A stretch of DNA of 64,000 nt from DAOPZC01 sp035353175 (lineage in GTDB: Bacteria > Verrucomicrobiota > Kiritimatiellia > RFP12 > UBA1067): positions 26,640 to 90,639 of the forward strand of contig DAOPZC010000012.1 in assembly GCA_035353175.1 (NCBI GenBank), in the 5' to 3' direction. The translations under genes and the position numbers were made by a program. Under the pieces are notes generated by a model. That model ran no database searches. It was given only the letters and a program-made list of their open reading frames with translations, and was not told the DNA's origin. This document shows positions 44,071 through 52,407 of the stretch, piece after piece. Position 1 is the first letter of the stretch, and each line of letters begins with the position of its first letter.

Positions 44071-45561
44071 ATGAAACGAAATGCGACACTGTCGGTACTG
44101 TGGTTGATGACCGTGATGACCGGAAGCGACTTGAATGCGGCGGAGACCTGGCGCCCGGAAACGCGGTGGCGCGGCTTCAATCTGCTCGGCATGTTCCAGA
44201 ATCACGGGCAGAAAGCGGCGTTTTCGGAAGAGGATTTCCGGTTGATCAACGAGTTGGGTTTCAATTTCGTGCGCATCCCAATGGATTACCGATTCTGGAT
44301 CAAGGACAAGGATTGGGATCAGATCGACGAAAGCAAGCTCGCTCCTGTGGATCAGGCCGTGGCGTTCGGGAAGAAACACCACCTGCATGTGAATCTCTGT
44401 TTTCACCGTGCGCCGGGTTACACGGTCGCCAAGCCGGCGGAGCCTCGCGACCTCTTCACGGATCCGGAGGCGTTGCGCGTGTGCTGCAAGCACTGGGCCT
44501 TTTTCGCGCGCCGCTACAAGGGCGTCCCGTCACGCGAGTTGAGTTTCAACCTTTTCAACGAGCCGGGCGAGATCACGGACGAGGCTTACGGCAAGGTGGC
44601 CGCTGCGCTGGTGGCCGCGATCAGGGCCGAGGATCCGGACCGCTTCATTGTGGCGGACGGGTTGCGGTGGGGCGGCAAACCCGCCCAGTCGCTCTTTAAA
44701 CTGGGGGTTGGACAGGCAATGCGCGGCTATGCGCCGATGTCGATCTCACATTACATGGCGAGTTGGGTCGGCACGCCTTCTGACGATCCCGCTTGGCCGC
44801 CGCCGCAGGCCGTGAGCCCGCTGTACGGGCCCGGCAAAGCGCCGCTCAACGTGCCGCTGGTGATCGAAGGGGTTCCCGCGGGGACGCTTTCTGTGTGCCC
44901 CGGCATGGTTTCCGGCAGGGTCCGCTTCCGCGTTGAGGCGGACGGCGTGATTTTGCAGGAACGCGAGTTTGAGCCCAGGCCCGGTGTGGCGGGCTGGACC
45001 AATGTGACCTATAAAAGCGAGTGGAAGATCACGCAAGGCAAGTGCCTTGCGGAGTGGCGGATCGTCCTGCCGAACCCGACGCGGCGACTCAGTGTCAGCA
45101 TTCCGCAGGGTGACTGGGCGCAGCTTTCCAAACTCGCTCTGACGGACACGGCTGGGCGCGTGGCGTCGATGGCCTTCGAACAGACGTGGGGACGGACCAA
45201 CGGCATGTTCCGGTTTGAGGGCTTTGGGGTCGCGTCGGCCTTTCGTCTGGACGGCGGGGCGACGGACGGCCGGACGTATCTCAAGAAAACGATGATCGAC
45301 GCGTGGCAGCCCGCGTTCGACGCCGGAGTGTTCACGATGGTGGGCGAGTTCGGCGCGTTCAACCATACGCCGCATGCGATCGTGTTGGCGTGGATGGAAG
45401 ACAACCTGAGACTTTGGAAAGAGAACAATCTCGGCTGGGCGCTGTGGAACTTCACGGGAACATTCGGCGTGTTGGACAGCGGGCGAAAAGATGTACAGTA
45501 CGAGGATTACCGCGGGCACAAATTAGACCGCAAGATGTTGGATTTGCTGTTGCGGTACTGA
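44071..45561 (+). CDS. secreted GH5 glycoside hydrolase with an inserted beta-rich domain
   Basis: 496 residues with a signal peptide ending near SDLNAAE. The GH5 TIM barrel is shown by GFNLLGMF, INELGFNFVRIPMDYRF, FNLFNEPGE with acid/base Glu164, and MVGEFGAF with nucleophile Glu426. The two glutamates are ~260 residues apart because ~150 residues (about 265-395, RVRFRVEADG, WRIVLPNPTRRLSVSIP) of beta-rich sequence are inserted. The family hydrolyses beta-glucans, mannans and related polysaccharides. There is no ribosome site before ATG 44071, consistent with leaderless translation. An IS30 element sits directly upstream. Confidence 0.88.
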   Translation: MKRNATLSVLWLMTVMTGSDLNAAETWRPETRWRGFNLLGMFQNHGQKAAFSEEDFRLINELGFNFVRIPMDYRFWIKDKDWDQIDESKLAPVDQAVAFGKKHHLHVNLCFHRAPGYTVAKPAEPRDLFTDPEALRVCCKHWAFFARRYKGVPSRELSFNLFNEPGEITDEAYGKVAAALVAAIRAEDPDRFIVADGLRWGGKPAQSLFKLGVGQAMRGYAPMSISHYMASWVGTPSDDPAWPPPQAVSPLYGPGKAPLNVPLVIEGVPAGTLSVCPGMVSGRVRFRVEADGVILQEREFEPRPGVAGWTNVTYKSEWKITQGKCLAEWRIVLPNPTRRLSVSIPQGDWAQLSKLALTDTAGRVASMAFEQTWGRTNGMFRFEGFGVASAFRLDGGATDGRTYLKKTMIDAWQPAFDAGVFTMVGEFGAFNHTPHAIVLAWMEDNLRLWKENNLGWALWNFTGTFGVLDSGRKDVQYEDYRGHKLDRKMLDLLLRY

Positions 45562-45589
45562 TCTTTTCGTAAATGTCGCAAATGTATGC

Positions 45590-45618
45590 TTGACCCCTAA
45601 TTAAAAGCACCCTATACT
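45590..45618 (+). promoter_or_regulatory. promoter of the CBS-domain gene
   Basis: TTGACC (45590-45595), 17-nt spacer, TATACT (45613-45618). It predicts a leader of about 147 nt before the GTG at 45772, long enough to hold an uncharacterised control element; no known riboswitch was recognised in it. Confidence 0.7.
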
Positions 45619-45771
45619 GACAATGGCGGTATTGATCATAACAGTGTCCGGGTTTAGGGGTAAATTGTTCGGGGCTTTTTGTGTCTGTCATGCCGCATGA
45701 TTGCCGGACGCGCGCGGAAAGCCCCGGGGCATCTTGGGTGCCTTAATATTAAGTACAAGGAGGGACGTGAC

Positions 45772-46215
45772 GTGAATACACCGATCAACCAACTTCTCAT
45801 GCAGAAGGGCCGTGACATCATCACCATTGCTCCCACGGCAACGGTTTTCGAAGCCATACAGTTGATGGATTCGAAGAACATCGGTTCTCTCCTTGTACTG
45901 AATGCGCATGGCAAGATAGCGGGCATTTTCTGCGAGCGCGATTGTTTTCGGAAGGTCCTTTTGGCCGGCAAATCCCCGCACGATGCGCAGGTGAAAAACG
46001 TCATGACCAAAAAGGTCGTTTATGCCACTCCGGAGACGACGGTCGACGAGTGTATGGCCGTGATGACGCAGAAGCGTATCCGACATATGCCCGTGCTGGA
46101 TGCGCATGAGAAAATTCTCGGCATCATTTCCATCGGCGATCTGGTCAAATTCGTGGCCTCCGAACAGGATGCGATGATCCGAAACCTCGAGAAATACATC
46201 GAGGGGTCCCTCTAG
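45772..46215 (+). CDS. CBS-pair domain protein
   Basis: 147 residues made of two CBS domains: MDSKNIGSLLVLNAHGKIAG ... ERDCFRKVL and VMTQKRIRHMPVLD ... ISIGDLVKF. Such modules bind AMP, ATP, NAD or SAM and regulate partner proteins. The start is GTG 45772 with a strong AAGGAGGG at 45757-45764; there is no competing ATG. It lies 117 bp upstream of the hydrogenase operon in the same direction, so it may sense adenylate or redox state for it, but no direct link is shown. Confidence 0.85.
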   Translation: MNTPINQLLMQKGRDIITIAPTATVFEAIQLMDSKNIGSLLVLNAHGKIAGIFCERDCFRKVLLAGKSPHDAQVKNVMTKKVVYATPETTVDECMAVMTQKRIRHMPVLDAHEKILGIISIGDLVKFVASEQDAMIRNLEKYIEGSL

Positions 46216-46332
46216 ACCAGCCCGTCCCGTCCACGTTGGCCGTTCGGCCTGACCTCATTGTCGTTACGCGAAACAGGCGCGGATGGCCTTTTTGTATAAC
46301 CGCCCCGGAAAGGGGCGCATACGGAGGCTTAA

Positions 46333-46887
46333 ATGACTGCGTTCTCAACACCTGCCGCAGGCTGCGGTTGCGCGTGTTCGTGTGAACCTTCGGAAGAAGA
46401 ACTCAATGTTCGTCTCGATGGTGTAATTGCCGAGTATCGCGACAAGCCCGGCGGATTGATTCCTGCCCTGCAGACCGCCCAATCCATATTCGGTTATCTT
46501 CCCGAGCGCGTCATCCGGACGATCGCCGATGGGTTCGGCAAAACGATGAGCGAGGTCGCCGGCGTGGTGACTTTCTATTCTTTCTTCACCCTCCATCCGC
46601 GCGGCAAGCACCTCGTGCGCGTGTGCCTCGGCACGGCCTGTTACGTTCGCGGCGGCAAAGAGGTGCTGGAGGCGTTTAAAAAGAAGCTGGGGATCGATGT
46701 CGGGGAAACTACGCCTGACCGGCAGTTTTCGCTGGAGGTGGGAAGGTGTTTCGGCGCCTGCGGCATGGCCCCCGTGGTGATGGTGAATGACACGGTCTAC
46801 CAGCGTGTCAAACCGGCCCGCGTCGGAGAGATGGTCAACCAGATCTTGGCCGGCGCCTCCCTGGCCGGGGAAAAGGAGCACGCATGA
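46333..46887 (+). CDS. hydC: [FeFe] hydrogenase subunit HydC (NuoE-like, [2Fe-2S])
   Basis: 184 residues. The thioredoxin-fold NuoE domain has CLGTACYVRGG and CFGACGMAPVVMVN, providing the four cysteines of one [2Fe-2S] cluster, and VVTFYSFFTLHPRG before them. An unusual Cys-rich N-terminus (GCGCACSC) is added. The ribosome site is GGAGG. The 117-bp gap upstream contains TATAAC (46295-46300), a possible -10, and a CGCCCC/GGGGCG hairpin (46301-46317) just before the ribosome site. The start of hydB overlaps its stop (ATGA). Confidence 0.92.
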   Translation: MTAFSTPAAGCGCACSCEPSEEELNVRLDGVIAEYRDKPGGLIPALQTAQSIFGYLPERVIRTIADGFGKTMSEVAGVVTFYSFFTLHPRGKHLVRVCLGTACYVRGGKEVLEAFKKKLGIDVGETTPDRQFSLEVGRCFGACGMAPVVMVNDTVYQRVKPARVGEMVNQILAGASLAGEKEHA

Positions 46888-49800
46888 ATGCCCCCGCTTT
46901 GACGAAGATAGGTTGCGTCGCCGATCTGACGGCGTTGCGCGAGCAGATGCGGGCTGAAAAGTCCGCCGCAGTTGATAAGGACGGCAAGCCCCGTCAGATC
47001 CTCGTGTGCTTCGGCGGCAGCTGCTTGGCTTCCGGAGCGAAAGAGGTGCGCGATGCGCTGCGTGCCGCGTTGGAGAAAGAGGGGCTTGGGGATCAGGTCG
47101 CGCTGGTCGAGACCGGCTGCATGGGGCCCTGCGTGATCGGCCCCGTGGTGTTGGTGGGCGAAGACCGGACGTTCTACCAGGGGGTCAAACCGGATGACGC
47201 CGCCGAGATCGTGGCCTCGCATATCTGCGCAGGGAAGCGGGTCGAGCGGCTATTGGTGAAAGACCCGTCGGGAAAAACGCCTGAGCCGTGCCGTGAGAGC
47301 ATCGACTTCTTCAAGCGCCAGACGCAGATCGTGTTGCGCAACTGCGGTTGGATCGATCCCGAGCGGATCGGCGACTATGTCGCGCGGGACGGTTACGCGG
47401 CGTTGGCCAAAGTGCTGACGGAAATGGCGCCTGCCGCCGTGATCGAGGAAATGAATACTTCGGGTTTGCGCGGGCGCGGCGGAGCGGGCTTCCCGACATG
47501 GCTCAAATGGCATCTCGCCAGCCAGACGCAGGACGGCATGCGGTATGTGCTGTGCAACGCCGATGAAGGCGACCCCGGCGCCTACATGGACCGTAGCGTC
47601 CTGGAAGGCGATCCTCACAGCGTGATCGAGGGTATGGCGATCGCGGCTTTCGCGATCGGCGCACCCCAGGGTTACGTCTATGTGCGGGCCGAATATCCGC
47701 TGGCGGTCGAGCGGCTTTCGACGGCCATCGTTCAGGCGCGGGCCTGCGGGCTCTTGGGGCAGAATATCTTTGGGACGCCGTTCTCGTTTGACCTGGAGAT
47801 CCGGATGGGGTCGGGGGCCTTCGTGTGCGGTGAGGAAACTGCGCTCATGGCTTCGATCGAGGGCAAGCGCGGAGAGCCGCGTCCGCGCCCGCCCTTCCCG
47901 GCGCACAAGGGGCTATGGGGCCGTCCGACGGTGCTCAACAACGTCGAGACCTACGCCAACGTTCCTGCCATCCTGCTGAACGGCGGCGCGTGGTATGCGT
48001 CACTGGGAACGCCCAAGAGCAAGGGGACGAAGGTTTTTGCGCTGGCCGGCGCAGTGCGCAACACGGGGCTCGTCGAGGTGCCGATCGGCACCCCGTTGGG
48101 CGAGCTGATCTTCGATATCGGCGGAGGCATCCGCAACAACCGGCACTTCAAGGCGGCTCAGATCGGCGGGCCGTCTGGCGGCTGCATTCCGCGCGAGAAC
48201 CTGAACGTGGCGCTGGATTACGAGACGCTGTCCGATCTCGGCGCAATCATGGGGTCGGGCGGACTGATCGTGATGGACGAGGACACCTGCATGGTGGACG
48301 TCGCACGGTTCTTCATCGAGTTTGTCCAGGAAGAGTCGTGCGGCAAGTGCGTGCCCTGCCGGGTGGGGACCCGTCGCATGCTTGAGATTCTGGAGCGCAT
48401 CTGCGCGGGCAAAGGCGAGGAAGGGGACATCGAACGTCTCATCGAACTGGGGAACTTCATCAAGACCTCTTCGCTGTGCGGTCTCGGACAGACCGCGCCC
48501 AATCCGGTGCTTTCGACGATCCGGCACTTCAGGCACGAGTACGAGGAGCATATCCGCGACCGTCACTGTCGCGCAGGTGTCTGCGCGGAACTGGTCCGCG
48601 CGCCGTGCCTGAGCGCGTGCCCCGCGGGCGTGAATGTGCCGGGGTTCGTGTCGCTGGTCGGCGACAAGCGGTACGCCGAGGCGCTCCGGCTGCATCGCGA
48701 GAAGAATCCGTTCGCATCGGTGTGTGCGCGCGTCTGCTTCCACACCTGCGAAGAGAAGTGCCGTCGCGCGTCGCTGGACGAGCCGGTGTCGATCCGCGGC
48801 GTCAAGCGGTTCATGGTCGATCAGGAGGTCACCGTGCAGGTGCCGGAGGTCCGGGAGAACGCCGAGAACGCGAAGCGGAAGATCGCGGTCGTCGGCGCGG
48901 GCCCCGCAGGACTCTCTTGCGCCTATTTTCTGGCGAGGATGGGGTATAAGCCCGATGTTTTCGAATCCGAACCTCGGCCCGGCGGCATGCTGGTGCAGGC
49001 GATTCCGGCATACCGTCTGCCGCGTGAAGAGCTGGCCCGCGAGGTCCGCATGATCGAGCACCTCGGCGTGAACCTTGAGACTGGGAAGACTCTGGGTCGC
49101 GATTTCACCTTGTCCGAACTGAAGGAGAAGGGGTATGAGGCGGTCTTCCTGGCGATTGGCGCGGCCTTGGGCGTGTCGCTTGATGTGCCGGGTTCTGATG
49201 CGCAGGGGGTGACGGAGGCGATGCATTTCCTGCGACAATACAATATTCGCGGCTCCGTGCCGGTCGGGAAACGCGTGGCGGTGATCGGCGGAGGAAACGC
49301 GGCGATCGACGCCGCGCGCACCGCCATCCGCTTGGGTTCCGAGAGCGTGACCGTGCTCTACCGGCGCACGCGCGAGGAAATGCCGGCCTATGCCGAGGAG
49401 ATCGAGGAGGCGCTGCAGGAGGGCGTGACGCTGCGCACGCTGATTCATCCGGAGTCCTTCGACGTTAAAAACGGCAGAGTCACGGGAGTGCGCTGCCGCG
49501 CGATGAAGCTCGGCGAGTTCGACAGGTCAGGACGGCGTCGTCCCGAGGACGCGTCCGACGTGGCGTGCGAGGTCATCCCGGTGGATCAGGTCATCGTGGC
49601 CATCGGACAGGCGCTGGACGTCAAGACGCTGTCCGGTGGTGTGGAGGTGGACCGCACCGAGCGCGGATGGATCAAGGCGGATTCGCGGACGGGAGGAACC
49701 TCCGTACCGTGGCTCTTTGCCGGCGGCGATGCCGTCTCCGGACCGTCGTCGGTGGTGGAGGCTATCGCGGCGGGCGAGCGGACGGCGGTTGCGATGGACA

Positions 49801-50039
49801 AGTTGCTGTCGGGGGGCGAGCACGCCTTCTGGCGTGGCTATAAGGACTCGGGCGCGGCCTTCGATCCGAATGCCGATCCTGTCACTTATGCGAGGGAACG
49901 CCTGCAGACGATCGCGCTGGAGAAGCGTCGGCAGAATTTCACGGAAGTGGAACAGCCGTGGAACGAAAACACGGCGTTGCGCCAGGCCAAGCGTTGCCTG
50001 CGTTGCGACTACGGCAAGCAACCGTGTGATCACGCGTAA
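46884..50039 (+). CDS. hydB: HydB/NuoF-like subunit fused to a complete NfnB/GltD-like flavoprotein
   Basis: 1051 residues, about 400 more than usual. Order: a [2Fe-2S] thioredoxin-like ferredoxin domain (CFGGSC ~43-48, ETGCMGPC ~77-84); the NuoF FMN/NADH module (GLRGRGGAGFP ~194, NADEGDPGAYMD ~227); its [4Fe-4S] site (ESCGKCVPCR ~484, CGLGQT ~531). Instead of the C-terminal 2x[4Fe-4S] domain of Thermotoga-type HydB there follows a GltD/NfnB block: CLSACPAGVNVPG (~575) and CARVCFHTCEEKC (~614), FAD fold KIAVVGAGPAGLSC (~666), and NADPH-type fold RVAVIGGGNAAIDAARTA (~797) with VLYRRTREEMPA. It could couple NADH, ferredoxin, NADPH and H2. The frame is continuous, so this is a true fusion. ATGA overlap with hydC. 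Confidence 0.92.
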   Translation: MNAPALTKIGCVADLTALREQMRAEKSAAVDKDGKPRQILVCFGGSCLASGAKEVRDALRAALEKEGLGDQVALVETGCMGPCVIGPVVLVGEDRTFYQGVKPDDAAEIVASHICAGKRVERLLVKDPSGKTPEPCRESIDFFKRQTQIVLRNCGWIDPERIGDYVARDGYAALAKVLTEMAPAAVIEEMNTSGLRGRGGAGFPTWLKWHLASQTQDGMRYVLCNADEGDPGAYMDRSVLEGDPHSVIEGMAIAAFAIGAPQGYVYVRAEYPLAVERLSTAIVQARACGLLGQNIFGTPFSFDLEIRMGSGAFVCGEETALMASIEGKRGEPRPRPPFPAHKGLWGRPTVLNNVETYANVPAILLNGGAWYASLGTPKSKGTKVFALAGAVRNTGLVEVPIGTPLGELIFDIGGGIRNNRHFKAAQIGGPSGGCIPRENLNVALDYETLSDLGAIMGSGGLIVMDEDTCMVDVARFFIEFVQEESCGKCVPCRVGTRRMLEILERICAGKGEEGDIERLIELGNFIKTSSLCGLGQTAPNPVLSTIRHFRHEYEEHIRDRHCRAGVCAELVRAPCLSACPAGVNVPGFVSLVGDKRYAEALRLHREKNPFASVCARVCFHTCEEKCRRASLDEPVSIRGVKRFMVDQEVTVQVPEVRENAENAKRKIAVVGAGPAGLSCAYFLARMGYKPDVFESEPRPGGMLVQAIPAYRLPREELAREVRMIEHLGVNLETGKTLGRDFTLSELKEKGYEAVFLAIGAALGVSLDVPGSDAQGVTEAMHFLRQYNIRGSVPVGKRVAVIGGGNAAIDAARTAIRLGSESVTVLYRRTREEMPAYAEEIEEALQEGVTLRTLIHPESFDVKNGRVTGVRCRAMKLGEFDRSGRRRPEDASDVACEVIPVDQVIVAIGQALDVKTLSGGVEVDRTERGWIKADSRTGGTSVPWLFAGGDAVSGPSSVVEAIAAGERTAVAMDKLLSGGEHAFWRGYKDSGAAFDPNADPVTYARERLQTIALEKRRQNFTEVEQPWNENTALRQAKRCLRCDYGKQPCDHA

Positions 50040-50052
50040 ATGGAGAATCATC

Positions 50053-51819
50053 ATGAACGTGACGTTGAATTCCCAGAAAATTCAGGTGCCCGACGGGGTC
50101 ACCATTCTCCAGGCTGCGCGTCAGGCGGGGGTTGAGATCCCGACGCTCTGCAACATGGAGCACCGCGATGCGATCGGCGCTTGCCGGGTCTGCCTGGTCG
50201 AGGTTGAGGGGGCCCGCACGCTGATGGCCGCCTGCTCGACGCCGGTCAGCGAGGGAATGGTCGTGCGCACGCACAGCGCGAAGGCGCGGGACGCGCGCCG
50301 GCAGGTGGTTGAAATGTTGCTGTCCGAGCATGACGGCAACTGCCCGACCTGTGACCGCAGCGGGGATTGCGAACTGCGCGCGTTGGCTGACGCGATGGGC
50401 GTCTCCACGGTTCCCTTCCAGGGGATTAAGGCCAAGGCACACAGAGACGATTCCACGCCGGCGCTGGTGCGCGACAACGCCAAGTGCATCAAGTGCCGAC
50501 GGTGTGTCTCCGTCTGCGGCGAGGTGCAAGGCGTGGGGGCGCTGTTTCCGCAGGGACGCGGTTTCCAGACGATGATCGGTCCGGCCTTTACGCGCGATTT
50601 GGAAGGCGTGGCTTGCGTCCAGTGCGGCCAGTGCGCGGCGATCTGTCCGGTAGGCGCAATCGTTGAGAAAACCTGCATTCCCGACGTGTGGAAGGCGATC
50701 GAGAATCCGCATCTGCACGTGATCGTGCAGACCGCGCCGGCCATCCGCGCTGCGCTGGGCGAGTGCTTCGGATATGCGCCTGGCACGCGCGTGACCGGCC
50801 AGATGGTTGCCGCCTTGCGGAGGCTTGGATTCGACGGGGTCTTTGACACCAACTTTACCGCCGACCTTACGATCCTTGAGGAGGGCACGGAACTGCTGAC
50901 GCGTCTGAAGAAGGCGTTGGTCGACAAACAGCCTGTGGCGCTGCCGATGTTCACGAGCTGTTCGCCCGGTTGGATCAACTTCGCGGAGTACTACTTTCCG
51001 CAGTTCCTGCCCAACATCTCGACCTGCAAATCACCGCAGCAGATGTTCGGCGCTGTTGCGAAGACCTACTATGCGCAGAAGATCGGACGTAAGCCCGAAG
51101 AGATCGTGGTCGTCTCGGTGATGCCGTGCACGGCGAAGAAGTTTGAGGCTCAGCGGCCCGAGATGACGGCCAGCGGCGTGCGGGACGTCGACTATGTGCT
51201 CACCACACGCGAACTGGCGAAAATGATCAAGGAGGCCGGCATCGACTTCCGCGCTCTGCCGGAGGAGACCATGGACGCGCCGCTGGGACTTTCGTCGGGC
51301 GCCGCGGATATCTTTGCCAACACCGGCGGCGTTATGGAGGCTGCGCTGCGGACGGCGTACGAGATTGTGACCGGCCGCGAGTTGCCGGTGGCAAATTTGC
51401 ACGTGAGCGCGATCGCCGGGTTGGGCGGCGTGAAGGAAGCCTCGCTGATGGTCACGGGCACGAAGCCCGAGTGGTCGTTCCTCGAAGGCGTAGAGCTGAA
51501 GATTGCGGTCTCGCACGGGTTAGGCAATACGCGGCGTCTGCTGGAGCACATCAAGGCCAACGGATCACCATATCACTTCATCGAAGTGATGACCTGTCCC
51601 GGCGGATGTATCGGCGGCGGCGGCCAGCCGCGTTTCACTGACGACGCGGTGCGCCTCAAGCGCATCTCGGCAATCTACAGTGAAGACGAGAGTAAGAAGA
51701 TGCGCAAATCGCACGAGAACCCGGATGTCCAAACGCTTTATAGAGAGTTTTTGGGCAAGCCCCTCGGCGAGAAATCGCATCATCTCTTGCACACGCGTTA
51801 CGCCGGAAAGACAAAGTAG
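50053..51819 (+). CDS. hydA: [FeFe] hydrogenase catalytic subunit HydA
   Basis: 588 residues. N-terminal [2Fe-2S] domain (IPTLCNMEHRD, GACRVCLVEVEG), a His-ligated cluster (CPTCDRSGDCEL), two [4Fe-4S] clusters (CIKCRRCVSVCGEVQG, CVQCGQCAAICPVGAI), then the H-cluster domain: P1 TSCSPGW (~301), P2 MPCTAKKFE (~357), P3 MTCPGGCIGGGGQP (~512). The small-subunit-like tail (KKMRKSHENPDVQTLYREF) is fused at the end. It reduces protons or oxidises H2. It starts 13 bp after hydB with GGAG upstream. The HydEFG maturases are not in the window. Confidence 0.95.
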   Translation: MNVTLNSQKIQVPDGVTILQAARQAGVEIPTLCNMEHRDAIGACRVCLVEVEGARTLMAACSTPVSEGMVVRTHSAKARDARRQVVEMLLSEHDGNCPTCDRSGDCELRALADAMGVSTVPFQGIKAKAHRDDSTPALVRDNAKCIKCRRCVSVCGEVQGVGALFPQGRGFQTMIGPAFTRDLEGVACVQCGQCAAICPVGAIVEKTCIPDVWKAIENPHLHVIVQTAPAIRAALGECFGYAPGTRVTGQMVAALRRLGFDGVFDTNFTADLTILEEGTELLTRLKKALVDKQPVALPMFTSCSPGWINFAEYYFPQFLPNISTCKSPQQMFGAVAKTYYAQKIGRKPEEIVVVSVMPCTAKKFEAQRPEMTASGVRDVDYVLTTRELAKMIKEAGIDFRALPEETMDAPLGLSSGAADIFANTGGVMEAALRTAYEIVTGRELPVANLHVSAIAGLGGVKEASLMVTGTKPEWSFLEGVELKIAVSHGLGNTRRLLEHIKANGSPYHFIEVMTCPGGCIGGGGQPRFTDDAVRLKRISAIYSEDESKKMRKSHENPDVQTLYREFLGKPLGEKSHHLLHTRYAGKTK

Positions 51820-51836
51820 AAACGTCAATTCGAAAG

Positions 51837-51874
51837 GATCGCCCGCCTTCGGCTCACGCCGGTGGCGGGCGATC
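51837..51874. terminator. shared hairpin between the two hydrogenase operons
   Basis: A perfect 11-bp GC-rich stem (51837-51847 with 51864-51874) in the 111-bp gap between the convergent hydA and hoxW genes. It has no long T-run on either side. Confidence 0.6.
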
Positions 51875-51930
51875 TGCGTTTCCATTCGTCTGAATGAAAC
51901 GAGCCTCCGCCGATCAGCACCTGGACTTTG

Positions 51931-52407
51931 TCATGAGAACCGTCGGAAGCCAGTTTGAAACAGCGGGGTGAGGTGCGCGACGGCGGCTTCGAGATTGCCC
52001 TGGGCGCGTTCTGACAGCTGTTCGCCGAAGTCTCCGAAGTCGTATCCGCGTATTGCCAGCTGAAAAGCCTTCGGCGAAAAGCCAAAGAGTTCGCTGCTCA
52101 GTTTGAGTAAGGCCCCGGCCGACAGACCGTGCGTGCTGAATCCCGTTGTGACACACGGGGGCATCTGCACGGGCGTCAGCTCGAAGGGCTCTGGCCCGTT
52201 TACGGATGCGTCGGCGAACAGGACGATATCGCACTGGGCAATGGACGCGCTGTCTTCGACGGTGAGCTGATAGTCGGCGTCAACGGCGATGCCCGGCAGC
52301 TCCAAGGCTTGGATACGCTCTGCGAAAGCGGCGCCAAGCCCGTCGTCCCTGCGACCCGGGTTGCCGTATCCGATCACGAGGATACGAATGTCGTTTTCGA
52401 TTTTCAT
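51931..52407 (-). CDS. hoxW: hydrogenase maturation endopeptidase
   Basis: 158 residues of the HyaD/HoxW/HybD fold: ILVIGYGNPGRRDDGLGAAF carries the nickel-sensing acidic residues, DIVLFADAS and TTGFSTHGLSAG follow. It cleaves the C-terminal tail of the [NiFe] large subunit after nickel insertion. Its ATG overlaps the hoxH stop (ATGA), and hoxH carries a processable tail, so the pair is consistent. A longer open frame into hoxH was rejected. Confidence 0.9.
   Translation of the reverse strand: MKIENDIRILVIGYGNPGRRDDGLGAAFAERIQALELPGIAVDADYQLTVEDSASIAQCDIVLFADASVNGPEPFELTPVQMPPCVTTGFSTHGLSAGALLKLSSELFGFSPKAFQLAIRGYDFGDFGEQLSERAQGNLEAAVAHLTPLFQTGFRRFS

Noticed and set aside
49636..50052. Extension of hydA upstream of 50053
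   Set aside because: It lies within hydB in another frame. The family N-terminus and a GGAG site fit ATG 50053.
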